A DNA stretch of 64,000 bases from Aricia agestis (GCF_905147365.1 NC_056407.1:17963980-18027979), one strand, 5' to 3'. Positions 35,616-46,486 are shown, counted from the first letter of the stretch. Numbers and translations are program-made. Notes: generated from the sequence alone by a model not told the origin.

Positions 35616-37799
35616 TTAGCTTTCTAAACTAAACCGTTTACGAGTCTGTAAACGCTTATCTAGAGCGCGAAACGCCCGTTTCGAGGGTCCATGTTCAGAA
35701 ATAGAAACACTACATAATAAACACCGCCTGGCCAGTAACATGTCACCCGTAGACTGGAAAGAAAAGAAAAATCGGTGATTATTGCGGTCACTTCATAGTT
35801 CATACCATATTCAGAAGCAAATAAATACTTACTAAAGCTATATGTGCCAAATTAAACCAAATATCGGAACGCACTTCTGGATTAGTGGAGTAAAACAGTG
35901 CTTGTCTAAAACAAGCCACTGTCAAATCCCATTGATTACAATACAGGCAACATAAGCCCAAGTTGTTATAAATATCTGGGCCCACCGGACAAGTAGCTAA
36001 AAGCCTTCTGAAATGATAAGTAAAAATAATGTCGTTGTAATATATTGCAAATTATGTGAAGTGATTTTATCTTTTAAAAATTACCTATAATATCTAAGAG
36101 CGATTTCTGGTTGGTCGTTATAAAAGTTGTACATCGCAATATTAGCAATCGCCTCCATGTTAGAAGGCTCTTCTACTGCAACCATGCGATAATATTTCAC
36201 TGCCACTGCTTGATTACCCATTCGCTCATGGATTCTAGCTTCTTCCAATAATAGTGAAGCAGAATCGTGGAACACAGAAAGACCCTGCTTGCAAACGTCG
36301 AGAGCTGATAAAGGTTGGTTGATTCCAACGTACATTGCTATAAGTCTCAGATAAATTGATATGTGCTTGCTGTACTTGAGAGCTGGCCGTAAGCATTCTT
36401 CTACATTTCTGTACATACCAAGAGTATAATAGCAACGAGCAAGAGAAAAATTCCACCACCAATCGGAAGATTCATCTGCTTTCTGCGCTTGAAAAATAAC
36501 CTCCATAGCCTGGAAATATGCAATTTTATAAAAGTTTTATTCTGTTCAACCAAATTATTACATTAAAGTCCATTTAAGGTCTGACGCATACGCATACGCA
36601 TCGGTTTTTAGAAAAGGACTTGTTGTTTGACTAGCAAGAGTCGGCGAAGAAACTTATGTAAACTGAGCATAACTTATTAATTTAGTTTTCACCTTGCGGA
36701 TATTTCCTTCACAATAGTAAATGTATTCGTATAACGTTTTTGCAGCAGGTACAAACATGTTGTCATCCTTGTTTAAGAATCTCAGTGTGACCGGTGCATC
36801 AAGTGCGAATTGACTATGTCCGTCTGCCATTGCGGTCGCAGCTCGAGAAGCGCGCGACGCCGTAAACAGCGCCGAGCGGGCTGTACGAGCGCGTGCGGTG
36901 TTTGGTCCTCTAGATTTCACCGTAGCTGTTGTTGATCTCTCCTAAGGTCACAAAAACATAAGTCACTGCCGCCTTTATTGAGGACCATGCATGGGCGTAC
37001 CCAGGTTCTCGGCCAGGGGGGGGCAAATTACTCAGGTTTTGGGCCAGGAGGGGGCAAATCAGTTTTTTTTATAAGCTAGGTGTTTATAAAAAATAAAAAA
37101 TTTTTTGTTATAAAAATATTGTATTGCAAAGAAATGGCAAAAATTCGTTTTCTTAATTTTTAATTTTTATAGATAAAGTACTAGATAATATACTTAGTAG
37201 GGACGTGAACATGATCCAGGGGGGGGGGGGGGCTGCCCCCCCCCCTCGGTGTGGGGAATGGGGTAGGGGATTGGGCCTCCGGTTAACTCACTCACTCGGC
37301 GAAACACAGCGCAAGCGCTGTTTCACGCCGGTTTTCTGTGAGAATGTGGTATTTCTCCGGTCGAGCCGGCCCATTTGTGCCGAAGCATGGCTCTCCCACG
37401 TTCTCTCCATTCTTATTGCAGGGAACAGCAACTAGCAATTCCAATTAATGAATTATTCTGCCGCACCGCCGCGTGACCGTACCTCGTCCAATTAAAGAAA
37501 TTTTAACTTACCTTACTACCTAAATGATGAGTGGCCGATGATTCTTTTTGAAATGCCGTTCCTTGTCTAGGAGTTTTTGCGACTCCCGAAGAAGTTAAAT
37601 CATCTTGTTGTGCAAAATAATCTACTTCCTCATATCCATTCCCAGCAATCTTAGCCTGGATTGTCATAACGCGCATTCGTATAAACTCAACCATACGGTC
37701 ATTTTTATCATTCAATGCTATTTCACATTTCTTAAGACAAGCATCGTATTGTCGCGTTTTATATAAATTAATAATTTTATAATCAAGGTCCATTTCCAT
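35616..37799 (-). CDS. TTC8: TTC8/BBS8, BBSome subunit, 5 exons, shortened C-terminus
   Basis: Exons 37799-37512, 36941-36693, 36509-36085, 36007-35833 and 35753-35616 give 424 residues; human TTC8 has about 541. TTC8 is a TPR scaffold of the BBSome, which moves membrane proteins through cilia. Diagnostic features: N-terminal [17 protein letters not shown]; a basic T/R-rich linker (residues about 80-150); [20 protein letters not shown] around residues 195-214; [15 protein letters not shown]; and [17 protein letters not shown] with [12 protein letters not shown]. The start is ATG at 37799, since the longer frame upstream opens only with GTG. The last exon begins well ([12 protein letters not shown]) but then diverges and stops, missing the final TPRs. 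AATAAA overlaps the stop codon region. Intron 1 hosts a SINE and a G-rich repeat. Confidence 0.88.
36988..37215 (+). repeat. Half of a GGGCGTACCCAGGTTCT element in TTC8 intron 1
   Basis: ATGGGCGTACCCAGGTTCTC begins the segment and matches one end of the element at 54192-54442. GGCCAGGAGGGGGCAAAT is also shared. It runs into an 11-14-base G run at the SINE junction. Confidence 0.5.
37216..37399 (-). mobile_element. SINE-like element (GTGGGAGAGCC family), truncated
   Basis: Reverse-complement copy of the 13622 SINE covering its first half to the pyrimidine-rich stretch (AACCGGAGGCCCAATCCCC). The 3' half is absent. Confidence 0.7.
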
Positions 37800-37849
37800 T
37801 TTCAAAACACTAGGTAGGCATATATGAGTTAATTTGTTTGCCACAACAT

Positions 37850-37862
37850 GTTGCTAAGCAAC
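37850..37862. promoter_or_regulatory. RFX X-box upstream of TTC8
   Basis: GTTGCTAAGCAAC is a perfect 6-1-6 inverted repeat and fits the X-box rule RYYNYY-N(1-3)-RRNRAC in full. It is 51 bp upstream of the TTC8 ATG, where X-boxes of ciliary genes usually sit. Function is inferred. Confidence 0.65.
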
Positions 37863-37918
37863 TAGTTACTAGAGCCTAAAGTAGTTAACTTTTAAAATAC
37901 TCTAATATAATATTATTA

Positions 37919-38240
37919 GTACCTGGATAACCGAGCTTTGCTCGGTATAGCCATAGATTACTAGTATATATATGTGGGTATAGCAAACACTCATTGACTT
38001 CGTGTTACTTAATAACGCCATCTGCTGGTCGTTAAAACAATTAGTTGCTAACAAAATAGTATTATTATTCGCCAATAGATGTCAGGAAGAGTTATATTTT
38101 TCAGTTTATCGATTATCGATAAAACACGAATAAAAAGACATTTTCTGAAAATGATTCCTAGCTAGATCGATTTATCGCCCCCGAAACCCCCTATATACTA
38201 AATTTCATGAAAATCGTTGGAGCCGATTCCGAGATTCCAA
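37919..38240 (-). mobile_element. Helitron-like family C copy, reversed
   Basis: Contains AGTACCTGGATAACCGAGC with the TTTGCTCGG hairpin at its 3' end and GAAACCCCCTATATACTAAA, then CGATTCCGAGATTCCAAT, at its 5' end. It ends where the TA-flanked MITE at 38248 begins. Confidence 0.55.
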
Positions 38241-38247
38241 TTATATA

Positions 38248-39134
38248 CAGGGTGTAACAAAAATCTATACTAATATTATAAATGCGAAAGTATCTCTGTC
38301 TGTCTGTCTCGCTTTCACGCCAAAACTACCGAACCGATTGTAATGAAATTTAATTACTATAAATACAGATAGTCTTAAGCCTGAGAAAGGACATAGGCTA
38401 CTTTTTTACTGGTAAAAAGGGGTTGAAAGGGGGTGAAAATACGAAAATTTGTTCAAATTAAGTTAGTTCCAAAAAATCATACTAGATGGCGCCGTGCGTC
38501 TCTTACATCGCGTTAACGCTTGCCCAACATCTTTCTATAAAAGGTGGTATCATGACATATTCGAGTTTCGATTTTTTTCGATTGTTATTTCTTTTTTACA
38601 CGTTATTTAATAAGTCAGTACTTAATATTATATACAGTGACGTAACCTTAAACCTATCAATGATAAATAGTTTATGGGTGAAGTTGTGTAATTGGGGGGC
38701 TAAATAAGCTTTAAAATTTGACATAATATATAAAGTTTAATTTTAAAAAATGAAATATTATGTGCACACTGCACAGCTGTTTGATTTAAGGGGTACCAGG
38801 GTTTTTTTTATAAAAGCTTTTGACACCAATTTTGTTGACATCGAGCGCTATAAACTGAAGTCCACGCGGACGAAGTCGCGGGCAACAGCTAGTAAGTGAT
38901 AATACTTTAGGGTGTGTACGTGTTCCTTGTAGAGAGTTCACTGTGAAAGTAGCAGCGCTGAAAGACGAAAATTTTTTTCACTTTTGTATGGGCAAGGGCC
39001 CGAGAGTCACGAGTTTCTGCATACAAAAGTGAAAAAAAATTTTGGTCTTTCAGCGCTGCTACTTTCACAGTGAACTCTCTACAAGGAACACGTACCCACC
39101 CTAAAGTATTATCACTTATTTTTGTTACATCCTG
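38248..39134. mobile_element. TA-flanked MITE (copy 3) split by a Helitron
   Basis: The MITE pieces are 38248-38263 and 38893-39134. Joined, they reproduce the element at 8027-8285, including CAGGGTGTAACAAAAA and TAAGTGATAATACTTTAGG. The middle is a separate Helitron. Confidence 0.8.
38264..38892 (+). mobile_element. Helitron-like element with proven insertion site A|TC...CTAG|T
   Basis: Starts TCTATACTAATATTATAAAT and ends CGCGGACGAAGTCGCGGGCA plus ACAGCTAG. A 3' hairpin-forming CGCGGAC-GAA-GTCGCG sits 12 bases before the end. The flanks are ...AAAAA and TAAGTG..., which join exactly to the empty MITE site with no target duplication. These are the hallmarks of Helitron insertion. No Rep/helicase ORF is present, so it is nonautonomous. 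Confidence 0.82.
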
Positions 39135-39225
39135 TATATATATACACAAGAATTGCTCGTACTTATTGAGTATAGTATTTCGATTCCTTCGACTAAATAT
39201 TACTTATATCTACTTATTATGGTTT

Positions 39226-39995
39226 TTTCCGTAGCCAAATGGCAAAAAACGGAACCCTTATAGATTCGTCATATCTGTCTGTCTGTCTGTCTGTCCGTCC
39301 GTATGTCACAGCCACTTTTCTCCGAAACTATAAGAAATCAAAAATCAAAATCAAAATTGTTTTATTTCTGAATAAATTTAAAATAAATGTTTTCAGAAAG
39401 TCCTACATGATGCCTACCACCGGTTCGGGAACTAACCCGGCGAGAAGAACCGGCGTAAGAAACTCGCACATAAGAGCTATTATACTATTGAAACTTGGTG
39501 AGTAGATGTAATTTGTGATCCGCATTAAGATTTGATATAAAACTGGAAAAAATATTAAGAATTTCAGGGGTCCCTATAGGTACAACTGAAACATTTTTTT
39601 TTTTATCTGACCTATGCATGTGGGTTATTTATGGATAGGTCTTTAAAAATCATACTGAAGTGGCTAACATCATTTTTTTCTAACCTGAATACCTAGTTTG
39701 TGAGAGAGACTCTTCCAAAGTGGTAAAATGTGTCCCCCCCCCTAACTTCTAAAGTAGGGGCATGATAAGTCTAAAAAAAAATATAATATGATGTACATTA
39801 CTACAAAAACTACCAACGAAAATTGGTTTGAACAAGTAGTTTTTTTATAGGTCATAAATGCTAAACCTTAATTTAACTTTCATTAAATCGACTGAAATAT
39901 AAAAGTAAATCAGACATATTTTAACTTCATAAAAATAAACGAAATTGCTGCTGCGGAACCCTTCATGGGCGAGTCCAAGTCGCACTTGGCCGGTT
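39226..39995 (+). repeat. Dispersed GGGTTCCGTAGCC-type repeat with a nested LINE tail
   Basis: Same family as 28248-28893. At 39343-39475 it is interrupted by an A-rich-ended segment containing CCACCGGTTCGGGAACTAAC and GAGAAGAACCGGCGTAAGAA. The flanks ATAAGA on both sides look like a 6-bp target duplication. Confidence 0.6.
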
Positions 39996-40034
39996 TTTTC
40001 ATATTAGCATCCATACTATAATTATAATATAAAA

Positions 40035-40065
40035 TCTATACTAATATTATAAATGCCAAAGTATC

Positions 40066-40096
<31 letters not shown>

Positions 40097-40727
40097 CGCT
40101 TACACGCCAAAACTACTGAACCGATTGTAATGAAATTTTGTACACAGTCTAAAGCCTGAGAAAGGACATAGGCTACTTTTTACTGGAAAAAAGGGTTGTA
40201 AGGGGGTGAAAATACGAAAATTTATTCAAATTAAGTTAGTTCCAAAAATTCATACTAGATGGCGCCGTGCGTCTCTTACATCGCGCTAACGCTTGCCCAA
40301 CATCTTTCTATAAGAGGTGATATCATCATTCATTCAAGTTTAGATTTTTCGATTGTTATTTCATTTTTACGTTATTTAATAAGTCAGTACTTTATATTAT
40401 ATACAGTGATGTAACCTTAAGGCTTAAACCTATCAATGATAAATAGTTTATGGGTAAAGTTGTGTAATTGGGGAGCTAATTAATAAGCTTTAAAATTTGG
40501 CATAAAATATAAAGTTTAATTTTAAAAAATGAAATATGTGCACACTGCACAGCTGTTTTGATTTAAAGGGTACGGTACCAGGGTTTTTTTTATAAAAGCT
40601 TTTGACACCAATTTTGTTGACATCGCGCGCTATTAACTGAAGTCCACGCGGACGAAGTCGCGGGCAACAGCTATAATATTATAAATGCGAAAGTGAAGAA
40701 TTTTGACGAGTTGCGGGCGTCATCTAG
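40035..40727 (+). mobile_element. Helitron-like element followed by a second, short one
   Basis: TCTATACTAATATTATAAAT starts a copy of the 38264 element whose end is CGCGGGCAACAGCTA (about 40674). It merges directly into TAATATTATAAATGCGAAAG and CGGGCGTCATCTAG|T (ends 40727), a second short member. Confidence 0.6.
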
Positions 40728-41210
40728 TAGAGAATGAAGAAAAACTAGAATTGTCACCCTATAAACTTCATCATAAAATATATTCGCTGATTATTTTATT
40801 GGTAAGCGAGATAAACATTGCCTTGAAAACAAAAATTTAACATAATTATTATTAATAACTATTATATTCTGTTTGAAGTCATGCCAGTAGGGCACTAAGT
40901 AGTAAGTACAAACAACTCACAAATTTTTCGACTCATAACACTTTACTGCTTTTACTTAATGGGGTGTAAAATGTAGAGATGGAGACATTATAAGTTCAGA
41001 TGCTCCTAACATTTTTAACGCTTTTAATTCTATTATTTTTTTGATCGAACATATTTTATAAATTACTATAGATATTTGGCCCATGGGTTTAACCTCTAAA
41101 TAAATCATACAGTATCCTTCTGGAAAAATATACTTTTTTGTACCATATAGGTACAATTGGGTAATATTATTATTTATTAAGTTGCCGATTACTTTCTACA
41201 TCTGTTCATT
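40728..41210. other. Intergenic sequence, no assigned feature
   Basis: AT-rich. A 66-codon minus-strand open frame at 41156-40956 has no recognisable family and no supporting splice context, so no gene is called. Confidence 0.4.
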
Positions 41211-41582
41211 TAGGGTGGGTTGCACCAGAGGCGTGGTTTAAGTTAAAGTTATGGTTATAGTTAAAGCTGAATTTAGCTTTAACTTTAACCTTGACTTTGA
41301 CCGGAGAAATTGACAGATGACAGCTGGTCCAACAAGGTTATAAATGAACGTGGGCGGGGGCGCTGCTGGTGAAGGAGAACTGTCAAAAATGGCGTGTTTG
41401 TCTGATGACAGCGTTAGTTCCATTTTTCGCCACGTGCATTTAAAACCTTGTCGAGCTCTCTGGTTATGGTTAAATATGGCGTCTTGATGGCGTCCATTTT
41501 TAACTTTAACCAAAGATTCGAAATTTTGCATTGTAGTTAAAGTTACAGTTATATTTAAAGTTAGTTGGTGCAACCTAACCTT
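41211..41582. mobile_element. MITE with GGTTGCACCA-type TIRs and a nested element
   Basis: TAGGGTGGGTTGCACCAGAG at the left is mirrored by TTGGTGCAACCTAACCTTA at the right. The arms consist of GTTAAAGTTA-type repeats. A second inverted element (GAACGTGGGCGGGGGCGC ... GCCACGTGCATT) is inserted at about 41335-41455. A partial copy lies at 33490-33665. Confidence 0.6.
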
Positions 41583-41994
41583 ATCTGTTACAATATGTTG
41601 TGTACTTATATCAATCTTGGTTTAATATGTATACTTAACATAACTATAAAATAAACTAAACACTTACACACTACATCTTAATAATCAGTAAAATGTCATA
41701 AAAGAAAAAGACCCTAACCGTCATGAGTTAGTTCTATCGCTGATGAAAATAAACTGAATCGAGCGTTCATCAAAGGTTCTCCGCCATCTATTTTTATGAA
41801 CATTATTTTTTTTAAAACGATAGTATAATTGTAGTGCTAGTCAAGTAAGTAGTATGATATTGGAATAAAGTGGGTAAAAACTAGATAATATATGTTTAAA
41901 AAAGGTTGACTATGCATGATAACTCAAATATTATGGAAAATATAAGTTCACGCAAAAAATGTACTCCGTCACTGTAACAGACATTCAAGCCAGA

Positions 41995-43393
41995 ATGGTT
42001 CTCAGGCTTTTGGGGATAATCTTACTATTGAGTCCCTTTTTATCTGGACAGTCATGGAAGAAACCTGGTTGTCATCGAATAGGTTTGTTAATGTTTTAAT
42101 TACTTTTACATCGCTAACGCTAAAAGAGAGAGCTGCGGGGCTAAAATGGTCGCTTTGAATAATCACGATATGAATCATAATATGATTCATTTTTTTTGAA
42201 TCGCAAAATGCAACTCTGCTTGCAATTCATTTCTTTTTTTTTGTACTGATTTGACATTTGCCAGTTTGACAGTTTTGACAATACATTTACTGAATTGATT
42301 GAGAGGAATTGCTAAATGTGACCATTTTAGCCCCGCTGTACCTCCCAAATTTGACAAACGATTTGATCGTTTACCAGCGTTGCCAGAATGTTACTTTTGT
42401 AACATTTTACGTTACTTTTGACCCTTGCATGTTACATTCATGTGACTTGACTAAAGATGTTACTTTTACGTTCCTTTTGGTACTTAATTGAAAAAAAAAG
42501 ATGTTTGAAACCAAAAATGCGAAAACGGAACGCACTAAGTTTTATTGAGTTTTGTCGTTACAGCTGACAAGGTAAAGCCTGAAATGAACGTGGCAAAAAA
42601 GGAACTAACGCTGCCATCATACAAAAACGCAAAAACGCCATTTTTGACAGTTCTCCTTTATCAGCAGCGCCCCCGCCCACGTTTATTTAATTAAAGCCTT
42701 GTCGCACCTTAGTTTTAAGTTTTGTTTAATGATCTTGTTTCAGTTCATCTCTATATTATTTATAGTATGTTTTCGTGCATTCTGGATCACCCCCCCCCCC
42801 CCCCCCCCCCCCGGCATTTTATTATATATAAGTAATACGAAATGTTACTTTTCCCCTCAATATGTTACTTTTCGCATGACAATATGTAACTTTCGAACAT
42901 ACAGCTCTGGCAACACTGTCGTTTACAGGCTATTTACAGGGCAGATTGTTGTTTATGCTAAATATTTTTTTCGCTCGTTCGCCCTTTCGTAATTATCTTG
43001 TTTTAAAAATACTTTTAGGTCATACAAGAACTATAAGCATTCCAGACTGCGTTGAGTTCAATATTACGACAAACGCTTGCCGTGGGTTTTGCGAGTCATG
43101 GTCTGTTCCGAGTATAATGCTGGGATTTAAACGGCACCCAGTAACTTCGCTAGGACAATGTTGTAACATGATGGATTCCGTGGATGTAAGTATGTTTGAT
43201 AATGATATACCTTGAGCCCTAAAGAATACTGCGTTTAAAGGAAAACATGAGTGTTTGTTTTAGAAGTACATTATAAATCACTCATTCGTCTTTCTTTCAG
43301 CTACCTGTGAAAGTTCTCTGTTTGGATGGAGAACGAAATTTAATATTTAAGTCAGCTGTTTCGTGTGCTTGCTATCACTGTCAAAAAGAATGA
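41995..43393 (+). CDS. GPA2: Glycoprotein hormone alpha 2 (GPA2, thyrostimulin alpha type), 3 exons
   Basis: Exons 41995-42082, 43019-43185 and 43301-43393 give a 115-residue secreted protein. Residues 1 to about 19 (MVLRLLGIILLLSPFLSG) are a signal peptide. The mature part has ten cysteines at 26, 40, 50, 54, 77, 78, 92, 107, 109 and 112, with the cystine-knot CRGFC (50-54) and SCACYHC (106-112). One N-glycosylation sequon, NIT, lies at 44-46. ISIPDCVEFNITTNACRGFC is highly conserved in insect GPA2. In insects GPA2 pairs with GPB5 and signals through LGR1; GPB5 was not found in the window. Intron 1 (936 bp) holds two DNA-element relics. All splice sites are GT/AG and phases agree. Confidence 0.95.
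42135..42336. mobile_element. MITE in GPA2 intron 1
   Basis: GCGGGGCTAAAATGGTC at the left and GACCATTTTAGCCCCGC at the right are perfect inverted repeats. The interior includes the palindromic ATGAATCATAATATGATTCAT. Noncoding. Confidence 0.75.
42373..42920. mobile_element. TIR element in GPA2 intron 1 with nested repeat and poly-C
   Basis: CAGCGTTGCCAGAATGTTAC at the left faces CTGGCAACACTG at the right, with GTTACTTTT-type subterminal repeats. Inside is part of the GAACGTGGC/GGAACTAACG element also seen at 41335 and 56805. A C-run of about 22 lies at 42790-42812. Confidence 0.5.
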
Positions 43394-43591
43394 GTTTTGC
43401 GCTCGCATTGCCATGCGTCTAGAAGAAACCAAACTAGTTAAAAACTACTTACTATAGTTATTTAATTATTTTATTTATTAGGCATGTATGTATGTTAAGA
43501 ATAATTATAAGTAAAAGTGTAACTTGCAATTCATGTAAGTATATATGTAATATTTATAGCAGGTACCTAGTAATTGTAAAAAAAACTCACG

Positions 43592-43597
43592 AATAAA
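43592..43597 (+). terminator. GPA2 polyadenylation signal
   Basis: AATAAA, 199 bp after the GPA2 stop codon, is the first canonical signal downstream. Confidence 0.55.
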
Positions 43598-43810
43598 TTG
43601 TACTTATGATAAAGAATCTGCATAATACTTATTATATTGTTTTATTTCAACAAAATTGTACTACTTATTAAAAATTTCGATAATGCACCTAATCACTTAA
43701 TTGTTCGTAAATTTGGAAATGAGAAATAATAACAATACCTACTTAATAAAAACTAAATAAATCTACCTTTTTACGACAGAAGTATTGAATAGCTATGCAA
43801 TATTTTGCAA

Positions 43811-44914
43811 GAGTTTGTTTGTTTGTTTGAACGCGCTAATCTCAGGAACTACTGATCCGATTTGAAAAATTCTTTAACTGTTGGATAGCCCATTTATCGA
43901 GGAAGGCTATAGGCTACATTTTATCACGCTAAGTATAAAAGGAGCGAAGAAATAGAGGAAAATGTGGAAAAAACGGGGGGAAATTACTGGTCAGATTTGA
44001 AAAATTATTTCTGTGTTAGATAGCCCATTTATCGAGGAAGGTTATAAGCTGTATTTTATTACGCTAAGACTAATAGGAGCGAAGAAATAGAGGAAAATGG
44101 GAAAAAAACGGGGAAAATTATATGAAAGGGCCTATTTAAACGCGATAATCTCAGGAACTACTAATCCGATTTAAAAAATTATTTCAATGGTAGATAGCCC
44201 ATTTATCGAGGTAGGCTATAGGTTATATTTTATCACGCTAAGACTAATAGAAGCGAAGAAATAGAGGAAAATGTGAAAAAAACGGGGGAAATTATATGAA
44301 AGGGCTTATTTGAACGCGCTAATCTCAGGAACTACTTATTCGATTTGAAAAATTCTTTCAATGTGAGATAGCCCATTCATCGAGGTAGGCTATAAGCTAT
44401 ATTTTATCACGCTAAGACTAATAGGAACTAACAAATAGAGGAAAATGTTGAGAAAACGTGGGAAATTATATTCTTAAAGGGCTTATTTGAACGCGCTAAT
44501 CTCAGGAACTACTGGTCCGATTTAAAAAATTCTTTCAGTGTTAAATAGCCCATGAGGAATGCTATAGGCACGCTAAGACTAATAAGAGCGAAGAAATAGA
44601 TGAAAATGTTGAAAAAACGGGGGAAATTATATGGAATTGCTTATTATCTGATGAACTACTGGAGCAATTTTTATGTTATTTGGCAAACATGAAAAATAGA
44701 CCACGTGAAGGGACATAGGCTATTTTTGCGGCAAAATGTACGGTTGCGTGAAATTCCTAAATTACGCAAGCGAAGCCGCGCGTTCCGCGCATCTATATAT
44801 TATAATAAAATCGTAGGAAAGTCAATTCTGTATGTTGAATATTTTTGTACAATAAATAATACTTGGGATGTGATCTACTATGCTAACGCGGACAAAGTCG
44901 CGGGCAACAGCTAG
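43811..44914 (+). mobile_element. Helitron-like element with about six internal tandem units
   Basis: Starts near GAGTTTGTTTGTTTGTTTGA and ends CGCGGACAAAGTCGCGGGCA plus ACAGCTAG|T. Between these, a 150-180-bp unit (CGCGCTAATCTCAGGAACTA, TAGCCCATTTATCGAG, TTTTATCACGCTAAG) is repeated. It is the longest array of this family in the window. Confidence 0.65.
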
Positions 44915-45162
44915 TGCTATAATAATTATGGTTGTGATGATGATGATTAATCAAATTGATAAGTATATTATTGTCACGGACGTAAAAAAAATACGGACGG
45001 ATCGCCATTAAGAAATGAGTGAAGCACCCTTAATAAGCCCAGGCGATCATATGTACACATCTTGCACAAACACTCGCACTGTAATAAGCCGATCGTACCG
45101 CCATTACGCAATTAGACTGCATCGCGGTGACACATCTTTGTCATTCATAAATAAAAATAAAT

Positions 45163-45239
45163 ATGCCATCTTGTGTTGTAAAATGGTGCAAGAACAATAC
45201 AACCTTACACAAAAAACATCAAGGAATAATATTTCATAG
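45163..45239 (+). pseudogene. THAP zinc-finger N-terminus, orphan first exon
   Basis: ATG starts MPSCVVKWCKNNTTLHKKHQ then GIIFH, ending at a donor CATAG|GTAAGA (phase 2). C-X4-C with a following FH matches the start of THAP domains, which continue with FP and a distal C-X2-H in the next exon. No such second exon was found before 46944. Best explained as the first exon of a decayed P-type transposase; a host THAP gene is less likely because the exon sits inside matched TIRs. Confidence 0.65.
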
Positions 45240-45661
45240 GTAAGATAACATATTTTTAAAGTATTTTGATAAAATAATGTAAATATTAATTCAACTTCAA
45301 CAGGTCAGTAATGTCCATAACAAAGTGGGGAAATTTTCCCCAAACCGGGGAAAATTTTAAATTATTTTTAAATAATCAAATAATTAATTTTATTGTCTTT
45401 TACTAGTGTCATGTAAGTATTTAGCATACTATTGACTAGTAATTAGGCAGGAATACAATAATAGGGGTGTAGACAGTAAACGAAATCTAATACAAATTAT
45501 TGTTTTTTTGAGAGTTTGTATTATAGAATTACCGAAAATGGACATATTTTACTTAATAACTTTATAATATTTTTTATATTTAATAAGTGATTTTTTAAAT
45601 TGAAATAAGAGTGTATTTATTTTTTATACATATTTTTAGGTGTAACAAAATACTTATGTAC

Positions 45662-45820
45662 TATCAGAGAAGTTGATTCCTATGCAAATCGGGGACCTAA
45701 GTAGTTTGGTTGCGTTACGTCAAACCCAGCCGACAGATCACAATTAACATTGAATTGACATAAGTATTCGACCAAATAACGTTGGTCTGTCAGTTGCATA
45801 GGAATCAACTTCCTTGATGG
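45662..45820. mobile_element. MITE, TAGGAATCA-TIR family (best copy)
   Basis: Ends AGTTGATTCCTATGCAA and TTGCATAGGAATCAACTT are inverted, with TATCAGAG / CTTGATGG outer parts and TAC on both sides. The interior includes AATTAACATTGAATTGACA. Nested in the P-like element. Confidence 0.72.
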
Positions 45821-45904
45821 TACATCTGTAAAATAAATATATTTCCTAAAAATAGTCTACACCCCTATTAATTTCTTAATTTACAAAAGTGGATATAACT
45901 GTTG

Positions 45905-46170
45905 TTTGACGACCTCTGTGGCTCAGTGGGTGGGCTGTCGTTGGCTCAAGCCGGGGGTCGCGGGTTCGAATCCTGCCGACGGAACAAAAAGTTTTCAAAG
46001 TTCCTGGGTCATGGGTGTGTATTAAATATGTGTATCATATAATAAAAATCTTAAATATATGAATAGTATAACAGTATTAAATATATTTATGTTGTCTGGT
46101 ACCCGTAACACAAGTCCTTCAGGTACTTAGCACGGGGTCAGACTGACGTGGTGTGAAGCGTCCATAGATA
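45905..46170 (+). mobile_element. tRNA-derived SINE, near complete
   Basis: A box TGGCTCAGTGGG and B box GGGTTCGAATCC are followed by GGAACAAAAAGTTTTC, TTCCTGGGTCATGG, an AT-rich middle, and GACGTGGTGTGAAGCGTCCA at the 3' end. The tRNA-like part would not fold as a full tRNA and continues into SINE body. Another copy is at 57750-58012 (-). Confidence 0.8.
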
Positions 46171-46486
46171 AAATTGTTGTCTTAGATTTCTTTGATTTCT
46201 TCAGTAGTAGGGGAGGGAAGGTGCTATTGGTGTAGTCACCCGAGCGTCATTGAGACCTAGTAGGAATGAAAATATTGAATGGACCTCTAGACCAGGAATA
46301 AATTTAACACCATGTTAGGTGATTTGATTTGACGTTAGCGCATGGTAGAACTCTCGATAGCTCTAACAGGCCGTTAACTGATTTAACAAGCCATTATTTA
46401 TTTAACATTACTTGATTGTTTGATGAAACGGGTTACGGGACTTAAGTATCTTATATCTTTTCGTATACAGGTTTCTTATATAGGTT

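Noticed and set aside
37800..37844. TTC8 start at the upstream end of the open frame
   Set aside because: That frame opens with GTG; the first ATG is at 37799 and fits the family start.
40956..41156. 66-codon minus-strand open frame
   Set aside because: Reads smoothly but has no recognisable family, no splice partners and no supporting context; chance frame in AT-rich DNA is as likely.
42699..42992. 97-codon frame with a proline run
   Set aside because: The prolines come from a C homopolymer inside a TIR element in GPA2 intron 1.
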